In this document: positions 34,829-44,302 of the stretch, piece after piece | Numbering within the stretch: the first letter of the stretch is position 1 | How the letters are laid out: each line of letters opens with the position of its first letter | Assembly: GCF_029846635.1 (NCBI RefSeq) | Contig: NZ_JARVTG010000002.1 | Coordinates: 1,281,501-1,345,500, forward strand | Length of the DNA: 64,000 nucleotides | Direction of reading: 5' to 3' | From: Pokkaliibacter sp. MBI-7 | GTDB lineage: Bacteria; Pseudomonadota; Gammaproteobacteria; Pseudomonadales; Balneatricaceae | The notes under the pieces: model-generated | Seen by the model: only the letters and a program-made list of their open reading frames with translations | Told to the model about the DNA's origin: nothing | Database searches by the model: none | Program-made: the position numbers and the translations under genes

Positions 34829-36148
34829 CTACAACCCCAGCAGATAAAGGCTGATGCCGGGGAACATCACCAGCAGGGCAATGCGGACCAGATCCGAGGC
34901 GATAAAGGGCCAGACGCCGCGCGCGGTTTCCTGATAACTGACGTCACCGGCGGCACGCTGCACAATAAACAGGTTCATCCCCAGCGGCGGCGTAATCAGC
35001 CCCAGCTCCACCACCATCAGCGCCAGAATGCCGAACCAGATGGATTTCTGCGCCTCAGTCATGCCGAAGTAATCCAGCCCCATGATCAGCGGATAGAAGA
35101 TCGGGATGGTCAGCAGAATCATCGCCAGCGAATCCATCACGCAACCGAGCAGAATGTAGAGCAGCAGAATCGCCACCAGCACCAGCATCGGCGACAGACC
35201 ACTGCCTTTGACCCAGTCCGCCAGTTCCGCTGGCAGCTGTGTCAGTGCCAGCCCGGTAGTCAGCAGGTCAGCGCCCAGCAGTACCAGAAAGATCATCGCC
35301 GTGGTTTCTGCCGTGCCCAGCAGGCAGGCACGCAGGCCCTGCCAGCGCAGTCCACCCTGGATATACGCCAGAATGCCGCAGGCAGCCGCGCCAATGGAGG
35401 CCGCTTCCGTCGGGTTGGACCAGCCACCGTAGATACCGACGATCACCACCAGAAACACACCCACCACCGGCAACACCCGCAGCAGGGCCATGACCCGCTC
35501 AGCATTACTGGCTTTGGGAATATTTTCCGCCCCGCCTTCGCGCGCCACCATGATGCGTGACACCAGCAGATAGCCCACCACCGCCAGCACACCGGGTAAC
35601 ACCGCAGCGACAAAGAGTTTGGCGATGGACTCCTGCGTCAGCACGGCATAGATGATCAGCGGTACGGACGGAGGAATCAGAATGCCCAGCGTACCGCCTG
35701 CCGCGACCGTGGCGGTGGCCAGCCTGCCGGAATAGTTGTGACGGCGCAGCTCAGGCAGGGCGACCTGACTCATGGTGGCCGAGGTGGCCAGTGACGAACC
35801 ACAGATAGCGCCGAAGCCTGCACAGGCACCAATGGCTGACATGCCCAGACCGCCACGCAGGTGGCCGACAAAGGCTGAGGCACAGGCGAAGATCGCCCGT
35901 GACAGGCCACCGTGGGTGGCAAACTGACCCATCAGCACAAACAGCGGGATCACCGCCAGGTCATAGTTGGACAGCCGTGAATAGGCCAGATTGTTGAGGG
36001 TGTACAGCAGCGCGCTGGTGTCGCCCTGATTCAGTACCAGAAAGCACACCGCACCGCCGACCAGCATGGTCACGCCAACATGAATGCGCAGCATCAGCAG
36101 GATCATCAGGATACCCAGCGCGGAGAGTCCCAGCGTCAGTCCACTCAT
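34829..36148 (-). CDS. dctM: TRAP transporter large permease (DctM family)
   Basis: A 439-residue protein with about 12 membrane helices of the DctM family: GACAGFGAICGSSLATSATM, AAGGTLGILIPPSVPLIIYAVLT and GLITPPLGMNLFIVQ are family landmarks. It is the sodium-driven channel of a tripartite TRAP importer together with the small permease and binding protein encoded upstream. The ATG overlaps the small permease stop (ATGA). The symbol denotes the family only. Confidence 0.93.
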   Translation of the reverse strand: MSGLTLGLSALGILMILLMLRIHVGVTMLVGGAVCFLVLNQGDTSALLYTLNNLAYSRLSNYDLAVIPLFVLMGQFATHGGLSRAIFACASAFVGHLRGGLGMSAIGACAGFGAICGSSLATSATMSQVALPELRRHNYSGRLATATVAAGGTLGILIPPSVPLIIYAVLTQESIAKLFVAAVLPGVLAVVGYLLVSRIMVAREGGAENIPKASNAERVMALLRVLPVVGVFLVVIVGIYGGWSNPTEAASIGAAACGILAYIQGGLRWQGLRACLLGTAETTAMIFLVLLGADLLTTGLALTQLPAELADWVKGSGLSPMLVLVAILLLYILLGCVMDSLAMILLTIPIFYPLIMGLDYFGMTEAQKSIWFGILALMVVELGLITPPLGMNLFIVQRAAGDVSYQETARGVWPFIASDLVRIALLVMFPGISLYLLGL

Positions 36149-36684
36149 CCTTCATCCCTCCCCTGCTGGTCAGTCACACAGAGATAACTGCGCAGCAGTG
36201 CCGCCATCGCCAGCAGTACCAGACTGGGCAGTATCATCAACAGCGGAATCCATAGCGGCACCGACAGCAAGGTGGTGACATCGCCGTATTCGCGGCTGTC
36301 GAGCATTTGCAGGCCGGTACGCCAGCTCAGGATCAGCGCTGCCAGAGCGCAGCAAAGATGGGCCAGTGCATCCAGATAGCGGTTCACCACGCTGGGCAGC
36401 CAGGCCGTGAACGCATCCACCTTGATATGGTGGCCACGCATTTCACACAGAGGCAGAAACGCCGCGATGGCCACGGCGGCCCCCATTTCCATCAGTTCAA
36501 TATCACCGTGTACAGGTGCAGAAAAAAGCTTGCGCCCGAAGATGGACACCAGCGACATCACCATCAATGCCACCAGCACAACCCCCCCCAGCAGCGCCCA
36601 CGACTGGCAGAGCTGATAGAGTGCGCGGCCATACCAGCCGCGCAGCCAATCGGTACTCCGCGTAAGGGAGATCGATTCGTTCAT
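36145..36684 (-). CDS. dctQ: TRAP transporter small permease (DctQ family)
   Basis: A 179-residue protein with four hydrophobic helices and the IELMEMGAAVAIAAFLPLCEMRGHHIKVD segment that marks DctQ proteins. It links the binding protein and the large permease of the TRAP system. It lies 18 bases after the binding-protein gene and overlaps the large permease gene by 4 bases. Confidence 0.9.
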   Translation of the reverse strand: MNESISLTRSTDWLRGWYGRALYQLCQSWALLGGVVLVALMVMSLVSIFGRKLFSAPVHGDIELMEMGAAVAIAAFLPLCEMRGHHIKVDAFTAWLPSVVNRYLDALAHLCCALAALILSWRTGLQMLDSREYGDVTTLLSVPLWIPLLMILPSLVLLAMAALLRSYLCVTDQQGRDEG

Positions 36685-36702
36685 TACCTGTTACCTGACC
36701 GG

Positions 36703-37725
36703 TTACTGGATCTGCTGGCTGATGGCGCGTGCGCCTTTCAGCAGTGCCTCGCCATCCAGGCCCTTGCCATCCACTTCCTTGACCCAGTTGTCGGCAACCT
36801 GAGCTGCCGCCGTCTGCATGGCCTGATAATCGGCATCGCTCATCTGCACAATTTCACTGGCCGGTGTCTGTTTGAAGGCGGCATCCATCTCGCCGTCCCA
36901 CACCTCACCGATAAACTCGTTGAGTGCCGGTCCGCTGTTACGCTCGATGATGGCCTTGAGGTCGTCGGGCAGACGGTTGAAGGTGTTCTTGTTCATCAGC
37001 ATGGTCAGCACGGTGCTGGACAGCGCGGGCTGACTGGCTGAGGGCTCGGTGTGGAAATGCGTGACTTCGTTGACCTTGACGTCACGCATGGCGTTCCAGG
37101 TGAACAGCACCCCATCAATCACGCCTTTGGAGATGGACTCGGTCATCTGCGCAGGCGGCATGGAAACCGGTGTCGCTCCCAGTGCTTCAATCAGCCTGGC
37201 GGAAGAACGGTTGGACGCGCGCAGCTTCATATCTTTCAGATCCGCCAGCACTTTGACCGGCTTACGTGCGGTATGAATGCCCATGCCGCCGTCACTGTGC
37301 ATGGCCAGTACCTTGTAATCGGTAAATTCATCCCTGGCGTAGTCTTCATAGAACTTCCACACCATCGGATTACTCTTGCGTGCGCCGTAGGGCAGCATGA
37401 AGGGCTGTTCCATCGCTTCAATACGCGGGAATTTGCCCGGTGAATAGGACGGTGCCGTCCAGACAATGTCCGCCACGCCATTGCGCACCATGTCAGCCAG
37501 CCTGGCCGGTGTGCCGCCCAGCTGCATGGAAGGATAGAGCTGACAGCTCAGACGCCCGGCAGACTCGCTTTTCAGCTTTTCACACCAGGGTTCAAAAATA
37601 AGCCGCTGGTGATGCGAGGTAGCAGGAAGGAAGTGACCAAACTTGAGGACGAAGGTATCAGCAGCCTGAGCAGTACCTGCCAGCATGGCAGCAGCCATCA
37701 CCGCAGCTAAACGGATGGATTTCAT
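36703..37725 (-). CDS. dctP: TRAP transporter periplasmic binding protein (DctP family)
   Basis: A 340-residue secreted binding protein; the signal peptide ends AQA near residue 21 and the mature chain begins ADTFVLKFGHFLPATSHH. The conserved ASNRSSARLIEALGATPVSMP segment holds the arginine that usually binds the ligand carboxylate. The ligand is therefore likely an organic acid. The divergent phenylacetate-CoA ligase gene suggests an aryl-acid ligand, but that is inference. GGGAGT precedes the ATG at 37725. Confidence 0.9.
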   Translation of the reverse strand: MKSIRLAAVMAAAMLAGTAQAADTFVLKFGHFLPATSHHQRLIFEPWCEKLKSESAGRLSCQLYPSMQLGGTPARLADMVRNGVADIVWTAPSYSPGKFPRIEAMEQPFMLPYGARKSNPMVWKFYEDYARDEFTDYKVLAMHSDGGMGIHTARKPVKVLADLKDMKLRASNRSSARLIEALGATPVSMPPAQMTESISKGVIDGVLFTWNAMRDVKVNEVTHFHTEPSASQPALSSTVLTMLMNKNTFNRLPDDLKAIIERNSGPALNEFIGEVWDGEMDAAFKQTPASEIVQMSDADYQAMQTAAAQVADNWVKEVDGKGLDGEALLKGARAISQQIQ

Positions 37726-38303
37726 CTGTGACTCCCAAGGGTTCTTGTATTTGTTGTGTGGTTTCAGCGACGAGCAGCCAGGCTGCCGGTCAGTGACACT
37801 GGAATCACCTGCCTGCTGACACGTGTTTAACTGACCCCACCTCAACACCCGCATGAGCAAGCGCCGATGTTGCAGTCATAAAACAGTTATGTGTTACAGC
37901 AATTGGCAGTTTGGCGCGCGATTACGTGTCACCTTCGGAAGCCATAGTCCACATTTGACACATAAAAATCAATAAAAATGAATTTTTGCGTATCCCTTCC
38001 AGCAAGCAATAGGGGTAAATACGCTTCCACAATGTGCAAATTCAATCACTTAGCACAGTTAAACCTTGGTATTATGCCCCTCACAACTACCCACATTGTG
38101 CATAACAACACCCCCGTTATTAGACTTTTTAGATACGTTATTTTTGTTTTTATCTATTGTTAAGTATCACTTTAGATGGCTACACTAAAAAAACTCAGGG
38201 TCAGGCAGAACGCTTTCGCCGCCGGAGCACTGCAGGCACAATGTGTCCCAGCACTCGAGCCAGCACCTGGCCATACAAAAACAACCAGAGTGAAGTCGTG
38301 AAA
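37726..38303. other. Divergent control region of TRAP operon and paaK
   Basis: A 578-base region, AT-rich in the middle, with no credible gene. It must hold both promoters. Two 9-base sites, CACAATGTG at 38028 and CACATTGTG at 38092, are mirror-related and 64 bases apart. Confidence 0.4.
38028..38100. promoter_or_regulatory. Paired 9-bp sites, candidate looping operators
   Basis: CACAATGTG (38028-38036) and its reverse complement CACATTGTG (38092-38100) are spaced 64 bases apart, about six turns of DNA, in the TRAP/paaK divergent region. The same-face spacing suits a dimer-of-dimers regulator. Confidence 0.3.
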
Positions 38304-39614
38304 ATGCAGAACAAAAATACCGTCCAGCTTGATCCGCTGGAGACCGCCAGTATTGATGAATTGCGCCAGCATCAGCTTGACCGCCTTCGCTGGAGCCTCT
38401 CCCACGCTTACAACAACGTGCCGGTCTACCGACAGAAATTTGCTGAGCTGGGCGTCCATCCGGATGACCTGCGCAGCCTTGATGATCTGTCTCGCTTCCC
38501 TTTCACGGTGAAGAGCGACCTGCGCGACAACTACCCCTACGGCATGTTTGCCGTTCCCATGGATCAGGTCGTGCGTCTGCATGCTTCCAGCGGCACCACC
38601 GGCAAACCCACCGTGGTCGGCTACACCCAGAATGACATCGACACCTGGGCTAACGTGGTGGCACGCTCAATCCGGGCGGCGGGCGGCCGCCGTGGCGACA
38701 AGGTACATGTGGCTTATGGCTACGGACTGTTTACCGGCGGGCTGGGCGCGCACTACGGCGCCGAAAAGCTGGGCTGTACGGTGATCCCCATGTCCGGCGG
38801 GCAAACCGAGAAGCAGGTACAGCTGATCAAAGACTTCCAGCCCGACATCATCATGGTCACTCCCTCCTACATGCTCAATCTGGCCGATGAGATGGAGCGT
38901 CAGGGTGTCGACCCGCACAAACTGGCACTGCGGCTGGGTATCTTCGGCGCGGAACCCTGGACGGGAGAGCTGCGCAGTGTGATCGAGCAGCGCCTCGGTA
39001 TTACAGCGCTGGATATTTACGGGCTGTCTGAAGTGATGGGGCCGGGCGTGGCCATGGAGTGTTACGAAAGCAAAGACGGCCCGACCATCTGGGAAGATCA
39101 CTTCTACCCTGAAATCATCAACCCGCTCACCGGTGAAGTGTTGCCCGATGGCGAAATGGGCGAGCTGGTCTTTACCTCGCTGAGCAAGGAAGCCCTGCCC
39201 ATGGTGCGCTACCGTACCCGCGACCTGACCCGCCTGCTGCCGGGCACCGCCCGCCCGATGCGCCGCATCGACAAGATCACCGGCCGCAGTGACGACATGC
39301 TGATCATCCGTGGAGTGAACGTCTTCCCCACCCAGATCGAAGAGCAGGTTCTGAAGGTCAAACAACTGGCCGAATGCTACGAAATCCACGTTTTCCGTCA
39401 GGGCAACATGGACAGCATTGAAGTGCATGTGGAACTGCGTGCAGAAGCCGGTGAGCTGGACGAGTCTGCTCGTAATACTGTCAGCCGCGAACTGAGCCAC
39501 CATATCAAATCCCATATCGGCATCAGTTCACGCATTGTGCTCAACCCCTGCTACACCCTGAAGCGTTCTGAAGGCAAAGCCTGCCACGTCTATGACAAGC
39601 GCAAGGCGTCCTGA
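38304..39614 (+). CDS. paaK: Phenylacetate-CoA ligase family protein
   Basis: A 436-residue AMP-forming acyl-CoA ligase of the PaaK type. The ATP-binding loop HASSGTTGKPTVVGYT lies near residue 95, followed by the YGLSEVMGPGVA segment and a C-terminal GRSDDMLIIRGVNVFP hinge. It activates phenylacetate or a related aryl acid to its CoA thioester. No paa epoxidase or ring-cleavage genes accompany it here, so it is an orphan copy. It is divergent from a TRAP transporter that may supply the acid. Start at the ATG at 38304; a GTG 6 bases earlier is possible. Confidence 0.92.
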   Translation: MQNKNTVQLDPLETASIDELRQHQLDRLRWSLSHAYNNVPVYRQKFAELGVHPDDLRSLDDLSRFPFTVKSDLRDNYPYGMFAVPMDQVVRLHASSGTTGKPTVVGYTQNDIDTWANVVARSIRAAGGRRGDKVHVAYGYGLFTGGLGAHYGAEKLGCTVIPMSGGQTEKQVQLIKDFQPDIIMVTPSYMLNLADEMERQGVDPHKLALRLGIFGAEPWTGELRSVIEQRLGITALDIYGLSEVMGPGVAMECYESKDGPTIWEDHFYPEIINPLTGEVLPDGEMGELVFTSLSKEALPMVRYRTRDLTRLLPGTARPMRRIDKITGRSDDMLIIRGVNVFPTQIEEQVLKVKQLAECYEIHVFRQGNMDSIEVHVELRAEAGELDESARNTVSRELSHHIKSHIGISSRIVLNPCYTLKRSEGKACHVYDKRKAS

Positions 39615-39669
39615 CCAGCCTGAAAGCAGGACAGACGGCACAGCAGACGTGCACAGAGAAGCAAAAAAT

Positions 39670-39705
39670 GAAAACGCCCGGATGAGTCATCATCCGGGCG
39701 TTTTC
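39670..39705. terminator. Bidirectional terminator between paaK and the chemoreceptor gene
   Basis: A perfect 15-bp stem beginning GAAAACGCCCGGATG, with a 6-base loop, separates the two convergent genes. A-rich and T-rich ends allow termination in both directions. Confidence 0.9.
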
Positions 39706-39733
39706 TTTGGTCGGGTCGAAAGGTGAAGCAGAG

Positions 39734-41035
39734 TTAGTGGCCGATATGGCTGACGGCATCCAGCACTTTCTGGGCGCCCTCTTCCATTTCTTCCATCAGC
39801 GCCATCAGGGATTCAATCTCGCTGCGGTTCTGCTCACTGAACGTACCGATCTCGTTGACCGCATCCGACACCTGCTGGGAAATCTGCAGGTTACCCTGCA
39901 CCACCGCGTTAATCTCGGAAGTCGCAGCACTGGTACGGCTGGCCAGCTTGCGTACCTCATCCGCCACCACGGCAAAGCCACGACCTGACTCACCTGCCCG
40001 CGCCGCCTCGATGGCGGCATTCAGCGCCAGCAGATTGGTCTGATCAGCCACCGCGCTGATCGTCGAGACGATGTTGGCAATGCCGCGCGCCTGCTCATTC
40101 AGCCGCGCAATAATATCATCGGTGTGGCGAATCTTGTCGCCGATCATGCCCACCATGTTCATGGAGGAGTGCATGCGCTGACGACCATCGCGGGCTACCT
40201 GATTGGTCTGCAGCGCAGTGACGTTGGCCAGTTCTGCCGCCGCGCGGGCCTGCTGCGACTTTTCAACCTGTTCGGTGATATTGGTGGCGAACTTGATCAC
40301 GCGCTGCACCTTGCCCTGACGGCTCAGGATCGGGTTGTAGGTCGCTTCCAGCCAGATCGGCCGGTGATGCGCATCCAGCCGTTTGAACTGGCCACTCTTC
40401 AACCGGCCATCCGCCAGCTCCTGCCAGAAACGCGGATTCTGCTGATAGAAGCTGTCTTCACAGAACATCCGATGGTGCTGCCCCTGAATCTGTTTCAGCG
40501 AGTAGCCCATGGTGGCAAGAAAGTTGTTATTGGCCGTGATAATAGTGCCATCCGGCTCAAATTCGATAATGGCCATTGATCGGTTGATCGACTCATAAAT
40601 AGCTCGCTGCTGAAACAGTTCTCTGGCCTTTGCACTAACGTCAGTGGCGAACTTCACCACCTTGGTGATGGCGCCGTTGTCACCCCGAACCGGAAAGTAA
40701 TTGGCCTGCAGCCAGATCGGTTTACCTGCCTTGGTCATACGCTCGAACACACCTTCGTGGGACTGCCCACGCTTCAGGTCCTGCCAGAACTGACGGTACT
40801 CTGCTGACTTGGCGTAATCGCTATTACAGAACATCGCGTGGTGCTTGCCGGTGATTTCACTGAGGCTGTACCCCATCGTCTGCATAAACAGCTCATTGGC
40901 GGAGATGATATGACCCTCAGGGGTGAACTCGATCAGAGCGACATTATCGTTGATCGCATCAATAACCTGCTGCTTGCCGGTCAGGGTTGAGCGCAGTGCA
41001 CTCATTTCTTCTTTACGTTTGCGGGAGCCGAACAT
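39734..41035 (-). CDS. PAS-PAS methyl-accepting chemotaxis protein, BdlA-like
   Basis: A 433-residue soluble chemoreceptor. Two PAS domains (residues about 20-130 and 140-250) each contain a GYSLxxIxGxHHxMFC pattern and a PIWL..YNP-like strand, followed by a methyl-accepting signalling domain with NLLALNAAIEAARAGESGRGFAVVADEVR, here cited only for its hairpin tip region. No membrane segment is present. Length and layout match BdlA, the Pseudomonas biofilm-dispersion sensor, and Aer-type energy sensors; the histidines in the PAS domains may bind heme or another cofactor. The ATG at 41035 is preferred because the open frame upstream is not family-like. Confidence 0.88.
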   Translation of the reverse strand: MFGSRKRKEEMSALRSTLTGKQQVIDAINDNVALIEFTPEGHIISANELFMQTMGYSLSEITGKHHAMFCNSDYAKSAEYRQFWQDLKRGQSHEGVFERMTKAGKPIWLQANYFPVRGDNGAITKVVKFATDVSAKARELFQQRAIYESINRSMAIIEFEPDGTIITANNNFLATMGYSLKQIQGQHHRMFCEDSFYQQNPRFWQELADGRLKSGQFKRLDAHHRPIWLEATYNPILSRQGKVQRVIKFATNITEQVEKSQQARAAAELANVTALQTNQVARDGRQRMHSSMNMVGMIGDKIRHTDDIIARLNEQARGIANIVSTISAVADQTNLLALNAAIEAARAGESGRGFAVVADEVRKLASRTSAATSEINAVVQGNLQISQQVSDAVNEIGTFSEQNRSEIESLMALMEEMEEGAQKVLDAVSHIGH

Positions 41036-41655
41036 GGTTGGCGCTCTCTCATCTCTCGGATGAATGCCAGAAGCATGCTGTCCCTGAGCTTGCGGCATCC
41101 TGAAATATATCCTCGCTGCGCCTGCCAGCGCGGAGGTGAAGCACAAGTGAACGACGAACGATGAGGCGACGATTGAACGGAACTGCCGGGGCTGGATAGT
41201 TGACGGGAGTGCCTGTGAAAAGCGTTCAGCGGCTTCTACTGAGTGCAAGACTAGTGATTGTAAATAAACTGGCAAGATGCCTGCATCAAGTCGACGCCAT
41301 ACCATCCGGTGCAGTCGCCAAAAGGCGTATAAGCAGGATAAAACCTAACCCGAAACAGATAGCGCAGAGCTTGCGGTCAGTTGGTGAAAGCCATCGGCGG
41401 AAAAGGATTTACGCTGGCTGATACGTGCCGCTTGTCTACCCCGCCAGCTTGCTCTTCAGGTTGCGGAACACCTTGTCGTATAGGAAAAAGCAGCGCAGTG
41501 AGCGCGAGATACGGCGTATATGACCATCATGCGTTCAACTGCCAGTCAGGGGAGAAAGGTGCTGACCTCCGCTGCGAGAAAAACCACCGATGTATGCAGA
41601 AAAACATCGATCCCGGCCAGTAGACTGACGCGGCCTCTTTGAGAGCAAGACTGGA
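41036..41655. other. Intergenic region with no recognised gene
   Basis: About 620 bases between the chemoreceptor start and the MFS terminator. Short frames exist on the plus strand at 41200-41623 but have poor starts and no recognisable content. It contains the chemoreceptor promoter; otherwise nothing was identified. Confidence 0.4.
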
Positions 41656-41699
41656 AAAAATAAGCAAACCCCGAACACGTCAGATCATTCGGGGTTTGC
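41656..41699 (-). terminator. Terminator of the MFS transporter gene
   Basis: On the minus strand GCAAACCCCGAA and its complement form a 12-bp stem, with a 12-base loop, followed by TTATTTTTT. It lies 21 bases after the transporter stop codon. Confidence 0.88.
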
Positions 41700-41720
41700 C
41701 ATCACCGTGTGGCCGGTATT

Positions 41721-42962
41721 TCAGCGCTGTTCAATATTCGGTAACAGCACGGTGAAGATACCCAGCAAGGGCAGGAAGGCACACACCTCGAAGACAAAGC
41801 GAATACTGGTCATATCCGCCAGCATGCCAAGAGCCGCTGCGGCAATACCGCTGAAACCAAACATCAGGCCAAAGAAGATACCGGCAATCAGCCCGACCTT
41901 ACCCGGCACCAGCTCCTGCGCAAAGACCACAATGGCAGAGAAGGCTGACGACAGGATGATGCCGATAATCACCGTCAGTACCGAGGCCCAGAACAGGTTG
42001 GCGTAGGGTAACAACAGGGTGAACGGTGCCACACCGAGAATCGATACCCAGATCACCGCTTTACGCCCTACCCGGTCACCGATCGGCCCACCGATAAAGG
42101 TGCCGAGTGCCACCGCTGCCATAAACAGGAACAGGAACAACTGCGCTTTCTGTACCGACAGGCCGAACTGATCCATCAGGTAGAAAGCGTAGTAGTTGGT
42201 CATGCTGGCCATGTAGATGTATTTGGAAAACACCAGTACCGCGAGCACCAGCAGCGCACCGATTACCTTGTCACGCGGCAGGTTGTGCATAGCTACCGCG
42301 GCCTTGCGCCCTTTCATCGCCGCATGAGTACGTACCACCCAGCGGCTGACCAGTGACAGCACAACAATGCCGAGTACCGCAAACATCAGGAACCAGCTGA
42401 TCGCCCCCTGCCCGCGTGGGATAACAATCGCGGCGGCCAGCAATGGCCCGAGCGCTGAGCCGGCATTACCGCCGACCTGAAAGAATGACTGGGCAAAACC
42501 AAAACGCCCGCCCGATGCCATCCGTGCGACACGCGACGCTTCAGGGTGGAAGGTCGATGAGCCGAGCCCGATAAAGGCCGATGCCAGCAGGATCAGTTCA
42601 AAACTGTTCACGGTCGCCAGCATCAGCAGACCGATAAAGGTAAACAGCATGCCCGTCGGCAGCAGATAGGGCTTGGGGTGCTTGTCGGTATAGAAACCCA
42701 CGCCGGGCTGCAGCACCGACGCTGTCAGCTGAAACACCAGAGTAATCAGGCCGATCTGTGCAAAACTCAGGCTGTAGGTGGTTTTCAGCATCGGATAGAT
42801 GGCCGGTAGCGTCGCCTGAATCAGATCATTCAGCAGATGCACAAAACTCGCGGCGGCCACCACCGGCAGTACCAGCGGGCTGGCTGCAGGGCGGGCATGA
42901 GGCTCAGGACGCACCGGGGCGGCGGGTGTCGCTATGGCGGACTGGTCGAGGGTATTTTCCAT
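41721..42962 (-). CDS. MFS transporter, Fsr/fosmidomycin-resistance-like
   Basis: A 413-residue major facilitator with 12 predicted helices after a proline/alanine-rich cytoplasmic lead of about 30 residues. The first helix region FVHLLNDLIQATLPAIYPMLK and the GVGFYTDKHPKPYLLP loop are typical of Fsr-type exporters. Such pumps expel fosmidomycin-like or other small toxic molecules. It is divergent from an AraC regulator that probably controls it, a pairing also seen in the E. coli nimT/nimR locus. AGAAGGA precedes the ATG at 42962. Confidence 0.88.
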   Translation of the reverse strand: MENTLDQSAIATPAAPVRPEPHARPAASPLVLPVVAAASFVHLLNDLIQATLPAIYPMLKTTYSLSFAQIGLITLVFQLTASVLQPGVGFYTDKHPKPYLLPTGMLFTFIGLLMLATVNSFELILLASAFIGLGSSTFHPEASRVARMASGGRFGFAQSFFQVGGNAGSALGPLLAAAIVIPRGQGAISWFLMFAVLGIVVLSLVSRWVVRTHAAMKGRKAAVAMHNLPRDKVIGALLVLAVLVFSKYIYMASMTNYYAFYLMDQFGLSVQKAQLFLFLFMAAVALGTFIGGPIGDRVGRKAVIWVSILGVAPFTLLLPYANLFWASVLTVIIGIILSSAFSAIVVFAQELVPGKVGLIAGIFFGLMFGFSGIAAAALGMLADMTSIRFVFEVCAFLPLLGIFTVLLPNIEQR

Positions 42963-43018
42963 TTCCTTCTGATACCTGATTCGCCGGGAATGGTTCACGG
43001 ACCACGCCGGCTCTTGTT

Positions 43019-43054
43019 GTAAGAAAGAGCGCTTGAAGTAAGAAAGAGCGCTTG
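43019..43054. repeat. Direct repeat in the MFS/AraC intergenic region
   Basis: GTAAGAAAGAGCGCTTG occurs twice with a 19-base period. It lies 56 bases upstream of the MFS start. Tandem direct repeats of about two helical turns are typical of AraC-family operators, so this may be the regulator's binding site. Confidence 0.5.
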
Positions 43055-43178
43055 TTTAAAACGGCTGTTGAAAAGGGCATTGCGCCCCAACACCTACGCT
43101 GGCGATGAGGCACAAATGCAGTATAAGCTGGCCGTCTGACGCCTGAATGCCAGCTATCATCGCCAAAGTGACAAGACT

Positions 43179-44003
43179 ATGCCGACGCTCCGCTCTACCA
43201 CTGCCAACGCCGAACCACTGGGTATTTCTCAGGGAGCCAAAGCCGCCCAGACCATCCCCCGTACCGTGGTTGCCCTGGCCATGGACTATCAGGAAGGTGA
43301 GCAGGTCGCCAGCCACTTCCACCCTCGTGCGCAGCTGGTGTATGGCGTTTCCGGGGTGATGCAGGTACAGACGCCAGATTCGGTCTGGACCCTGCCTCCG
43401 CAGCGGGCGTTGTGGATTCCGCCTAATGTGCCGCATCAGATCAACATGATGAGTGCAGTCAATATGCGCACCATCTATGTCCAGCAGGCCGCCGCCGAAC
43501 AGCTCGGCACCGAGGTGAAAGTCATCAGTGTGTCGGCACTGATGCGCGAACTGATCCTCAGTCTGGTGGCCCAGCCGATGGAGTACCCGGTTCCCGGGCG
43601 CGGTGAACACATGGCCATTTTGCTGCTGATGGAGATTGCCGAAGCAGGCACGCTGGCGGTGGATATTCCATGGCCCAAAGACCGCCGTCTGCAAACCGCC
43701 TGTCAGGCCATCATGAAAGCGCCCGGCACGCCCCGCACGATGGAACAGCTGGCCGAAATGGTCGGCGCCAGCCCCCGCACCCTGATTCGGCTGTTCCCCA
43801 AAGAAACCGGGCTGAAGTACCACCAGTGGTGCCAGCAGGTACACCTGTCTGACGCGCTGTGCCGGCTGGCACGCGGTGAATCGATCGCCCGTATAGCCGC
43901 CGCACTGGGCTATGCCAGCCCCAGCGCCTTTTCGGCGATGTTCCGGCGGGCACTCGGTGCACCGCCCAGCCAGTACATGACGCCTGCTGAACCGGCGGCA
44001 TAA
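43179..44003 (+). CDS. AraC-family regulator with cupin domain
   Basis: A 274-residue regulator. An N-terminal cupin domain (residues about 25-100, with SHFHPRAQLVYGVSGVM) is followed by the AraC helix-turn-helix pair (MEQLAEMVGASPRTLIRLF and IARIAAALGYASPSAFSAMFRR). The layout matches the NimR/YeaM group that controls a divergent MFS exporter. The ATG at 43179 has only a weak upstream AAGTGACAAG. Confidence 0.88.
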   Translation: MPTLRSTTANAEPLGISQGAKAAQTIPRTVVALAMDYQEGEQVASHFHPRAQLVYGVSGVMQVQTPDSVWTLPPQRALWIPPNVPHQINMMSAVNMRTIYVQQAAAEQLGTEVKVISVSALMRELILSLVAQPMEYPVPGRGEHMAILLLMEIAEAGTLAVDIPWPKDRRLQTACQAIMKAPGTPRTMEQLAEMVGASPRTLIRLFPKETGLKYHQWCQQVHLSDALCRLARGESIARIAAALGYASPSAFSAMFRRALGAPPSQYMTPAEPAA

Positions 44004-44302
44004 CTCCGGCCCTGCCATCAGCGCCGGCATGGCAGAAATGACCGGCGTCTGGCACATGAACGCAACGCACTGGCAGACAGACCAAGTTTCCCCCTGACGC
44101 TTTATTGCACACTGCTTCAAACGACGCCATGGCGACAGCAGGCTCTTTTCCGTTTCCCATGCGGGTGTTCATCACCTCAGGTTACTGACCTGCCAGTCCA
44201 GACGGTGGCCGTTCACAGCCAGAACAATGAAGACGAATCCCTGCCCGGCCGCAGCCTGACTGCACACCGCCGTGCGCAGGATTCACTGACGGGAGTCCCG
44301 CT
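44004..44302. other. Control region upstream of the amine dehydrogenase operon
   Basis: About 300 bases without a gene. An inverted repeat CTGCCAT/ATGGCAG at 44012-44035 just after the AraC stop may terminate that gene. No clear operator for the amine dehydrogenase genes was seen. Confidence 0.35.

Noticed and set aside
41200..41623. Two overlapping plus-strand frames in the gap upstream of the chemoreceptor
   Set aside because: Starts are poor, there is no ribosome-binding site, and the translated sequence has no recognisable domain or coherent composition.
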